Below are positions 28,501 to 40,900 of a DNA stretch of 64,000 nucleotides, piece after piece. The DNA is from Lutraria lutraria (taxonomy: Eukaryota > Mollusca > Bivalvia > Venerida > Mactridae). The position numbers and the translations under genes are program-made. The number at the start of each line of letters is the position of its first letter. Position 1 is the stretch's first letter. The stretch lies in assembly GCA_964023205.1 (NCBI GenBank), contig OZ026837.1, forward strand, positions 9,911,689 to 9,975,688. The letters are read 5' to 3'. The notes under the pieces were generated by a model. The model saw nothing but the letters and a program-made list of their open reading frames with translations, was not told the origin of the DNA and did not search any database.

Positions 28501-31500
28501 ATATAGCCGTCACGTAGACAAATATACAGAGATTTGTGCAGACAGATATAGCCGTCACGTAGACAAATATACAGAGATTTGTGCAGACAGATATAGCCGT
28601 CACGTAGACAAATATACAGAGATTTGTGCAGACAGATATAGCCGTCACGTAGATAAATATTCAGAGATTTATGCAGACAGATATAGCCGTCATGTAGACA
28701 AATATACAGAGATTTGTGCAGACAGATATAGCCGTCACGTGGATAAATATTCAGAGATTTGTGCAGACAGATATAGCCGTCACGTAGACAAATATTCAGA
28801 GATTTGTGCAGACAGATATAGCCGTCACGTAGACAAATATACAGAGATTTGTGCAGACAGGTATAGCCGTCACGTAGATAAATATTCAGAGATTTGTGCA
28901 GACAGATATAGCCGTCATGTAGACAAATATACAGAGATTTGTGCAGACAGATATAGCCGTCACGTAGATAAATATTCAGAGATTTGTGCAGACAGATATA
29001 GCCGTCATGTAGACAAATATACAGAGATTTGTGCAGACAGATATAGCCGTCACGTAGACAAATATACAGAGATTTGTGCAGACAGATATAGCCGTAACGT
29101 AGACAAATATACAGAGATTTGTGCAGACAGATATAGCCGTCACGTAGATAAATATTAGAGATTTGTGCAGACAGGTATAGCCGTCATGTAGACAAATATA
29201 CAGAGATTTGTGCTGACAGATATAGCCGTCACGTAGACAAATATACAGAGATTTGTGCAGGCAGGTATAGCCGTCACGTAGACAAATATACAGAGATTTG
29301 TGCAGACAGATATAGCCGTCACGTAGACAGATATACAGAGATTTGTGCAGACAGATATAGCCGTCACGTAGATAAATATTCAGAGATTTGTGCAGACAGG
29401 TATAGCCGTCATGTAGACAAATATGCAGAGATTTGTGCAGACAGATATAGTCGTCACGTAGACGAATATACAGAGATTTGTGCAGACAGATATAGTCGTC
29501 ATGTAGACAAATATACAGAGATTTGTGCAGACAGGTATAGCCGTCATGTAGACAAATATTCAGAGATTTGTGCAGGCAGATATAGTCGTCACGTAGACAA
29601 ATATACAGAGATTTGTGCAGACAGATATAGCCGTCACGTAGACAAATATACAGAGATTTGTGCAGACAGATATAGCCGTCATGTAGACAAATATACAGAG
29701 ATTTGTGCAGACAGGTATAGCCGTCACGTAGATAAATATTCAGAGATTTGTGTAGACAGGTATAGCCGTCATGTAGACAAATATACAGAGATTTGTGCAG
29801 ACAGATATAGCCGTCACGTAGACAAATATTCAGAGATTTGTGCAGACAGATATAGCCGTCACGTAGACAAATATTAGAGATTTGTGCAGACAGGTATAGC
29901 CGTCATGTAGACAAATATACAGAGATTTGTGCAGACAGATATAGTCGTCACGTAGACAAATATACAGAGATTTGTGCAGAAAGATATAGTCGTCACGTAG
30001 ACAAATATACAGAGATTTGTGCAGACAGATATAGCCGTCACGTAGACAAATATACAGAGATTTGTGCAGACAGATATAGTCGTCACGTAGAAAAATATAC
30101 AGAGATTTGTGCAGACAGATATAGTCGTCACGTAGACAAATATACAGAGATTTGTGCAGACAGATATAGCCGTCACGTGGACAAATATTCAGAGATTTGT
30201 GCAGACAGATATAGCCGTCACGTAGACAAATATACAGAGATTTGTGCAGACAGATATAGTCGTCACGTAGACAAATATACAGAGGTTTGTGCAGACAGAT
30301 ATAGCCGTCACGTAGACAAATATACAGAGATTTGTGCAGACAGATATAGCCGTCATGTAGACAAATATACAGAGATTCGTGCAGACAGATATAGCCGTCA
30401 TGTAGACAAATATACAGAGATTTGTGCAGACAGGTATAGCCGTCACGTAGACAAATATTCAGAGATTTGTGCAGACAGATATAGCCGTCACGTAGACAAA
30501 TATACAGAGATTTGTGCAGGCAGGTATAGCCGTCACGTAGATAAATATTCAGAGATTTGTGCAGACAGATATAGCCGTCATGTAGACAAATATACAGAGA
30601 TTTGTGCAGACAGATGTAGCCGTCACGTAGATAAATATTCAGAGATTTGTGCAGACAGATATAGCCGTCATGTAGACAAATATACAGAGATTTGTGCAGA
30701 CAGATATAGCCGTCATGTAGACAAATATACGGAGATTTGTGCAGACAGATATAGCCGTCACGTAGACAAATATACAGAGATTTGTGCAGACAGATATAGC
30801 CGTCACGTAGATAAATATACAGAGATTTGTGCAGGCAGGTATAGCCGTCATGTAGACAAATATACAGAGATTTGTGCAGACAGATATAGCCGTCATGTAG
30901 ACAAATATACAGAGATTTGTGCTGACAGGTATAGCCGTCACGTAGACAAATATACAGAGATTTGTGCAGACAGATATAGCCGTCACGTAGACAAATATAC
31001 AGAGATTTGTGCAGACAGATATAGCCGTCACGTAGACAAATATACAGAGATTTGTGCAGACAGATATAGCCGTCACGTAGATAAATATTCAGAGATTTGT
31101 GCAGACAGATATAGCCGTCACGTAGACAAATATACAGAGATTTGTGCAGACAGATATAGCCGTCATGTAGACAAATATACAGAGATTTGTGCAGACAGAT
31201 ATAGCCGTCATGTAGACAAATATCCAGAGACTTGTGCAGACGGGTATAGCCGTCATGTAGACAAATATTCAGAGATTTGTGCAGGCAGGTATAGCCCTCG
31301 CGTAAACAAATATTCAGAGATTTGTGCAGACAGATATAGCCGTCACGTAGACAAATATACAGAGATTTGTGCAGACAGATATAGCCGTCACGTAGACAAA
31401 TATACAGAGATTTGTGCAGACAGATATAGCCGTCACGTAGACAAATATACAGAGATTTGTGCAGACAGGTATAGCCGTCACGTAGATAAATATTCAGAGA

Positions 31501-34500
31501 TTTGTGCAGACAGATATAGCCGTCACGTAGACAAATATTCAGAGATTTGTGCAGACAGATATAGCCGTCACGTAGAGAAATATTCAGAGGTTTGTGCAGA
31601 CAGGTATAGCCGTCATGTAGACAAATATACAGAGATTTGTGCAGACAGATATAGCCGTCACGTAGACAAATATACAGAGATTTGTGCAGACAGATATAGC
31701 CGTAACGTAGACAAATATACAGAGATTTGTGCAGACAGATATAGCCGTCACGTAGATAAATATTAGAGATTTGTGCAGACAGGTATAGCCGTCATGTAGA
31801 CAAATATACAGAGATTTGTGCTGACAGATATAGCCGTCACGTAGACAAATATACAGAGATTTGTGCAGGCAGGTATAGCCGTCACGTAGACAAATATACA
31901 GAGATTTGTGCAGACAGATATAGCCGTCACGTAGACAGATATACAGAGATTTGTGCAGACAGATATAGCCGTCACGTAGATAAATATTCAGAGATTTGTG
32001 CAGACAGGTATAGCCGTCATGTAGACAAATATGCAGAGATTTGTGCAGACAGATATAGTCGTCACGTAGACAAATATACAGAGATTTGTGCAGACAGATA
32101 TAATCGTCATGTAGACAAATATACAGAGATTTGTGCAGACAGGTATAGCCGTCATGTAGACAAATATACAGAGATTTGTGCAGGCAGATATAGTCGTCAC
32201 GTAGACAAATATACAGAGATTTGTGCAGACAGATATAGCCGTCACGTAGACAAATATACAGAGATTTGTGCAGACAGATATAGCCGTCATGTAGACAAAT
32301 ATACAGAGATTTGTGCAGACAGGTATAGCCGTCACGTAGATAAATATTCAGAGATTTGTGTAGACAGGTATAGCCGTCAGGTAGACAAATATACAGAGAT
32401 TTGTGCAGACAGATATAGCCGTCACGTAGACAAATATTCAGAGATTTGTGCAGACAGATATAGCCGTCACGTAGACAAATATACAGAGATTTGTGCAGAC
32501 AGGTATAGCCGTCACGTAGACAAATATACAGAGATTTGTGCAGACAGATATAGTCGTCACGTAGACAAATATACAGAGATTTGTGCAGACAGATATAGTC
32601 GTCACGTAGACAAATATACAGAGATTTGTGCAGACAGATATAGCCGTCACGTAGACAAATATACAGAGATTTGTGCAGACAGATATAGTCGTCACGTAGA
32701 AAAATATACAGAGATTTGTGCAGACAGATATAGTCGTCACGTAGACAAATATACAGAGATTTGTGCAGACAGATATAGCCGTCACGTGGACAAATATTCA
32801 GAGATTTGTGCAGACAGATATAGCCGTCACGTAGACAAATATACAGAGATTTGTGCAGACAGATATAGCCGTCACGTAGACAAATATACAGAGATTTGTG
32901 CAGACAGGTATAGCCGTCACGTAGACAAATATACAGAGATTTGTGCAGACAGGTATAGCCGTCATGTAGACAAATATACAGAGATTTGTGCAGACAGATA
33001 TAGCCGTCACGTAGACAAATATACAGAGATTTGTGCAGACAGATATAGCCGTCACGTAGACAAATATTCAGAGATTTGTGCAGACAGATATAGCCGTCAT
33101 GTAGACAAATATACAGAGATTTGTGCAGACAGGTATAGCCGTCACGTAGATAAATATACAGAGATTTGTGCAGACAGATATAGCCGTCACGTAGACAAAT
33201 ATACAGAGATTTGTGCAGACAGATATAGCCGTCACGTAGACAAATATACAGAGATTTGTGCAGACAGATATAGCCGTCACGTAGACAAATATACAGAGAT
33301 TTGTGCAGACAGATATAGCCGTCACGTAGACAAATATACAGAGATTTGTGCAGACAGATATAGCCGTCACGTAGATAAATATTCAGAGATTTATGCAGAC
33401 AGATATAGCCGTCATGTAGACAAATATACAGAGATTTGTGCAGACAGATATAGCCGTCACGTGGATAAATATTCAGAGATTTGTGCAGACAGATATAGCC
33501 GTCACGTAGACAAATATTCAGAGATTTGTGCAGACAGATATAGCCGTCACGTAGACAAATATACAGAGATTTGTGCAGACAGGTATAGCCGTCACGTAGA
33601 TAAATATTCAGAGATTTGTGCAGACAGATATAGCCGTCATGTAGACAAATATACAGAGATTTGTGCAGACAGATATAGCCGTCACGTAGATAAATATTCA
33701 GAGATTTGTGCAGACAGATATAGCCGTCATGTAGACAAATATACAGAGATTTGTGCAGACAGATATAGCCGTCACGTAGACAAATATACAGAGATTTGTG
33801 CAGACAGATATAGCCGTAACGTAGACAAATATACAGAGATTTGTGCAGACAGATATAGCCGTCACGTAGATAAATATTAGAGATTTGTGCAGACAGGTAT
33901 AGCCGTCATGTAGACAAATATACAGAGATTTGTGCTGACAGATATAGCCGTCACGTAGACAAATATACAGAGATTTGTGCAGGCAGGTATAGCCGTCACG
34001 TAGACAAATATACAGAGATTTGTGCAGACAGATATAGCCGTCACGTAGACAGATATACAGAGATTTGTGCAGACAGATATAGCCGTCACGTAGATAAATA
34101 TTCAGAGATTTGTGCAGACAGGTATAGCCGTCATGTAGACAAATATGCAGAGATTTGTGCAGACAGATATAGTCGTCACGTAGACGAATATACAGAGATT
34201 TGTGCAGACAGATATAGTCGTCATGTAGACAAATATACAGAGATTTGTGCAGACAGGTATAGCCGTCATGTAGACAAATATTCAGAGATTTGTGCAGGCA
34301 GATATAGTCGTCACGTAGACAAATATACAGAGATTTGTGCAGACAGATATAGCCGTCACGTAGACAAATATACAGAGATTTGTGCAGACAGATATAGCCG
34401 TCATGTAGACAAATATACAGAGATTTGTGCAGACAGGTATAGCCGTCACGTAGATAAATATTCAGAGATTTGTGTAGACAGGTATAGCCGTCATGTAGAC

Positions 34501-34947
34501 AAATATACAGAGATTTGTGCAGACAGATATAGCCGTCACGTAGACAAATATTCAGAGATTTGTGCAGACAGATATAGCCGTCACGTAGACAAATATTAGA
34601 GATTTGTGCAGACAGGTATAGCCGTCATGTAGACAAATATACAGAGATTTGTGCAGACAGATATAGTCGTCACGTAGACAAATATACAGAGATTTGTGCA
34701 GAAAGATATAGTCGTCACGTAGACAAATATACAGAGATTTGTGCAGACAGATATAGCCGTCACGTAGACAAATATACAGAGATTTGTGCAGACAGATATA
34801 GTCGTCACGTAGAAAAATATACAGAGATTTGTGCAGACAGATATAGTCGTCACGTAGACAAATATACAGAGATTTGTGCAGACAGATATAGCCGTCACGT
34901 GGACAAATATTCAGAGATTTGTGCAGACAGATATAGCCGTCACGTAG
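25504..34947 (+). repeat. 4722-bp tandem duplication, apparently identical copies
   Basis: Everything checked from about 25504 to 30225 recurs 4722 bp to the right. The one-base deletions at 27042, 29156 and 29875 recur at 31764, 33878 and 34597. The rare GCAGAAAGAT at about 29976 recurs at 34698, and the GTGGATAAATATTC variant near 28740 recurs near 33462. The length equals 105 units minus three bases, matching the three deletions inside. No difference was found at the sites compared, so the duplication is recent, or an assembly artefact. Boundaries are approximate. Confidence 0.8.
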
Positions 34948-37900
34948 ACAAATATACAGAGATTTGTGCAGACAGATATAGCCGTCACGTAGACAAATAT
35001 ACAGAGATTTGTGCAGACAGGTATAGCCGTCATGTAGACAAATATACAGAGATTTGTGCAGACAGATACAGCCGTCACGTAGACAAATATACAGAGATTT
35101 GTGCAGACAGATATAGCCGTCACGTATACAAATATTCAGAGATTTGTGCAGACAGATATAGCCGTCATGTAGACAAATATACAGAGATTTGTGCAGACAG
35201 GTATAGCCGTCACGTAGATAAATATACAGAGATTTGTGCAGACAGATATAGCCGTCACGTAGACAAATATACAGAGATTTGTGCAGACAGATATAGCCGT
35301 CACGTAGACAAATATACAGAGATTTGTGCAGACAGATATAGCCGTCACGTAGACAAATATACAGAGATTTGTGCAGACAGATATAGCCGTCACGTAGAAA
35401 AATATACAGAGATTTGTGCAGACAGATATAGCCGTCACGTAGATAAATATTCAGAGATTTGTGCAGACAGATATAGCCGTCATGTAGACAAATATACAGA
35501 GATTTGTGCAGACAGATATAGCCGTCACGTAGATAAATATTCAGAGATTTGTGCAGACAGATATAGCCGTCACGTAGACAAATATTCAGAGATTTGTGCA
35601 GACAGATATAGCCGTCATGTAGACAAATATACAGAGATTTGTGCAGACAGGTATAGCCGTCACGTAGATAAATATACAGAGATTTGTGCAGACAGATATA
35701 GCCGTCACGTAGACAAATATTCAGAGATTTGTGCAGACAGATATAGCCGTCACGTAGACAAATATACAGAGATTTGTGCAGACAGATATAGCCGTCATGT
35801 AGACAAATATACAGAGATTTGTGCAGACAGGTATAGCCGTCACGTAGACAAATATACAGAGATTTGTGCAGACAGATATAGCCGTCACGTAGACAAATAT
35901 ACAGAGATTTGTGCAGACAGATATAGCCGTCACGTAGACAAATATACAGAGATTTGTGCAGACAGATATAGTCGTCACGTAGAAAAATATACAGAGATTT
36001 GTGCAGACAGATATAGTCGTCACGTAGACAAATATACAGAGATTTGTGCAGACAGATATAGCCGTCACGTGGACAAATATTCAGAGATTTGTGCAGACAG
36101 ATATAGCCGTCACGTAGACAAATATACAGAGATTTGTGCAGACAGATATAGCCGTCACGTAGACAAATATACAGAGATTTGTGCAGACAGGTATAGCCGT
36201 CACGTAGACAAATATACAGAGATTTGTGCAGACAGGTATAGCCGTCATGTAGACAAATATACAGAGATTTGTGCAGACAGATATAGCCGTCACGTAGACA
36301 AATATACAGAGATTTGTGCAGACAGATATAGCCGTCACGTAGACAAATATTCAGAGATTTGTGCAGACAGATATAGCCGTCATGTAGACAAATATACAGA
36401 GATTTGTGCAGACAGGTATAGCCGTCACGTAGATAAATATACAGAGATTTGTGCAGACAGATATAGCCGTCACGTAGACAAATATACAGAGATTTGTGCA
36501 GACAGATATAGCCGTCACGTAGACAAATATACAGAGATTTGTGCAGACAGATATAGCCGTCACGTAGACAAATATACAGAGATTTGTGCAGACAGATATA
36601 GCCGTCACGTAGACAAATATACAGAGATTTGTGCAGACAGATATAGCCGTCACGTAGATAAATATTCAGAGATTTGTGCAGACAGATATAGCCGTCATGT
36701 AGACAAATATACAGAGATTTGTGCAGACAGATATAGCCGTCACGTAGATAAATATTCAGAGATTTGTGCAGACAGATATAGCCGTCACGTAGACAAATAT
36801 TCAGAGATTTGTGTAGACAGATATAGCCGTCACGTAGACAAATATACAGAGATTTGTGCAGACAGGTATAGCCGTCACGTAGATAAATATTCAGAGATTT
36901 GTGCAGACAGATATAGCCGTCATGTAGACAAATATACAGAGATTTGTGCAGACAGATATAGCCGTCACGTAGATAAATATTCAGAGATTTGTGCAGACAG
37001 ATATAGCCGTCATGTAGACAAATATACAGAGATTTGTGCAGACAGATATAGCCGTCACGTAGACAAATATACAGAGATTTGTGCAGACAGATATAGCCGT
37101 AACGTAGACAAATATACAGAGATTTGTGCAGACAGATATAGCCGTCACGTAGATAAATATTAGAGATTTGTGCAGACAGGTATAGCCGTCATGTAGACAA
37201 ATATACAGAGATTTGTGCTGACAGATATAGCCGTCACGTAGACAAATATACAGAGATTTGTGCAGGCAGGTATAGCCGTCACGTAGACAAATATACAGAG
37301 ATTTGTGCAGACAGATATAGCCGTCACGTAGACAGATATACAGAGATTTGTGCAGACAGATATAGCCGTCACGTAGATAAATATTCAGAGATTTGTGCAG
37401 ACAGGTATAGCCGTCATGTAGACAAATATGCAGAGATTTGTGCAGACAGATATAGTCGTCACGTAGACAAATATACAGAGATTTGTGCAGACAGATATAG
37501 TCGTCATGTAGACAAATATACAGAGATTTGTGCAGACAGGTATAGCCGTCATGTAGACAAATATACAGAGATTTGTGCAGGCAGATATAGTCGTCACGTA
37601 GACAAATATACAGAGATTTGTGCAGACAGATATAGCCGTCACGTAGACAAATATACAGAGATTTGTGCAGACAGATATAGCCGTCACGTAGACAAATATA
37701 CAGAGATTTGTGCAGACAGATATAGCCGTCACGTAGACAAATATACAGAGATTTGTGCAGACAGATATAGCCGTCACGTAGACAAATATACAGAGATTTG
37801 TGCAGACAGATATAGCCGTCATGTAGACAAATATACAGAGATTTGTGCAGACAGATATAGCCGTCACGTAGATAAATATTCAGAGATTTGTGCAGACAGA

Positions 37901-40900
37901 TATAGCCGTCATGTAGACAAATATACAGAGATTTGTGCAGACAGATATAGCCGTCACGTAGATAAATATTCAGAGATTTGTGCAGACAGATATAGCCGTC
38001 ACGTAGACAAATATTCAGAGATTTGTGTAGACAGATATAGCCGTCACGTAGACAAATATACAGAGATTTGTGCAGACAGGTATAGCCGTCACGTAGATAA
38101 ATATTCAGAGATTTGTGCAGACAGATATAGCCGTCATGTAGACAAATATACAGAGATTTGTGCAGACAGATATAGCCGTCACGTAGATAAATATTCAGAG
38201 ATTTGTGCAGACAGATATAGCCGTCATGTAGACAAATATACAGAGATTTGTGCAGACAGATATAGCCGTCACGTAGACAAATATACAGAGATTTGTGCAG
38301 ACAGATATAGCCGTAACGTAGACAAATATACAGAGATTTGTGCAGACAGATATAGCCGTCACGTAGATAAATATTAGAGATTTGTGCAGACAGGTATAGC
38401 CGTCATGTAGACAAATATACAGAGATTTGTGCTGACAGATATAGCCGTCACGTAGACAAATATACAGAGATTTGTGCAGGCAGGTATAGCCGTCACGTAG
38501 ACAAATATACAGAGATTTGTGCAGACAGATATAGCCGTCACGTAGACAGATATACAGAGATTTGTGCAGACAGATATAGCCGTCACGTAGATAAATATTC
38601 AGAGATTTGTGCAGACAGGTATAGCCGTCATGTAGACAAATATGCAGAGATTTGTGCAGACAGATATAGTCGTCACGTAGACAAATATACAGAGATTTGT
38701 GCAGACAGATATAGTCGTCATGTAGACAAATATACAGAGATTTGTGCAGACAGGTATAGCCGTCATGTAGACAAATATACAGAGATTTGTGCAGGCAGAT
38801 ATAGTCGTCACGTAGACAAATATACAGAGATTTGTGCAGACAGATATAGCCGTCACGTAGACAAATATACAGAGATTTGTGCAGACAGATATAGCCGTCA
38901 TGTAGACAAATATACAGAGATTTGTGCAGACAGGTATAGCCGTCACGTAGATAAATATTCAGAGATTTGTGTAGACAGGTATAGCCGTCATGTAGACAAA
39001 TATACAGAGATTTGTGCAGACAGATATAGCCGTCACGTAGACAAATATTCAGAGATTTGTGCAGACAGATATAGCCGTCACGTAGACAAATATACAGAGA
39101 TTTGTGCAGACAGGTATAGCCGTCATGTAGACAAATATACAGAGATTTGTGCAGACAGATATAGTCGTCACGTAGACAAATATACAGAGATTTGTGCAGA
39201 CAGATATAGTCGTCACGTAGACAAATATACAGAGATTTGTGCAGACAGATATAGCCGTCACGTAGACAAATATACAGAGATTTGTGCAGACAGATATAGT
39301 CGTCACGTAGAAAAATATACAGAGATTTGTGCAGACAGATATAGTCGTCACGTAGACAAATATACAGAGATTTGTGCAGACAGATATAGCCGTCGCGTGG
39401 ACAAATATTCAGAGATTTGTGCAGACAGATATAGCCGTCACGTAGACAAATATACAGAGATTTGTGCAGACAGATATAGCCGTCACGTAGACAAATATAC
39501 AGAGATTTGTGCAGACAGGTATAGCCGTCATGTAGACAAATATACAGAGATTTGTGCAGACAGATATAGCCGTCACGTAGACAAATATACAGAGATTTGT
39601 GCAGACAGATATAGCCGTCACGTAGACAAATATTCAGAGATTTGTGCAGACAGATATAGCCGTCATGTAGACAAATATACAGAGATTTGTGCAGACAGGT
39701 ATAGCCGTCACGTAGATAAATATACAGAGATTTGTGCAGACAGATATAGCCGTCACGTAGACAAATATACAGAGATTTGTGCAGACAGATATAGCCGTCA
39801 CGTAGACAAATATACAGAGATTTGTGCAGACAGATATAGCCGTCACGTAGACAAATATACAGAGATTTGTGCAGACAGATATAGCCGTCACGTAGACAAA
39901 TATACAGAGATTTGTGCAGACAGATATAGCCGTCACGTAGATAAATATTCAGAGATTTGTGCAGACAGATATAGCCGTCATGTAGACAAATATACAGAGA
40001 TTTGTGCAGACAGATATAGCCGTCACGTAGATAAATATTCAGAGATTTGTGCAGACAGATATAGCCGTCACGTAGACAAATATTCAGAGATTTGTGCAGA
40101 CAGATATAGCCGTCACGTAGACAAATATACAGAGATTTGTGCAGACAGGTATAGCCGTCACGTAGATGAATATTCAGAGATTTGTGCAGACAGATATAGC
40201 CGTCATGTAGACAAATATACAGAGATTTGTGCAGACAGATATAGCCGTCACGTAGATAAATATTCAGAGATTTGTGCAGACAGATATAGCCGTCATGTAG
40301 ACAAATATACAGAGATTTGTGCAGACAGATATAGCCGTCACGTAGATAAATATTCAGAGATTTGTGCAGACAGATATAGCCCTCACGTAGACAAATATTC
40401 AGAAATTTGTGCAGACAGATATAGCCGTCACGTAGACAAATATACAGAGATTTGTGCAGACAGGTATAGCCGTCACGTAGATAAATATTCAGAGATTTGT
40501 GCAGACAGATATAGCCGTCACGTAGACAAATATTCAGAGATTTGTGCAGACAGATATAGCCGTCATGTAGAGAAATATTCAGAGGTTTGTGCAGACAGGT
40601 ATAGCCGTCATGTAGACAAATATACAGAGATTTGTGCAGACAGATATAGCCGTCACGTAGACAAATATACAGAGATTTGTGCAGACAGATATAGCCGTAA
40701 CGTAGACAAATATACAGAGATTTGTGCAGACAGATATAGCCGTCACGTAGATAAATATTCAGAGATTTGTGCAGACAGGTATGGCCGTCATGTAGACAAA
40801 TATACAGAGATTTGTGCAGACAGATATAGCCGTCACGTAGACAAATATACAGAGATTTGTGCAGGCAGGTATAGCCGTCACGTAGACAAATATACAGAGA

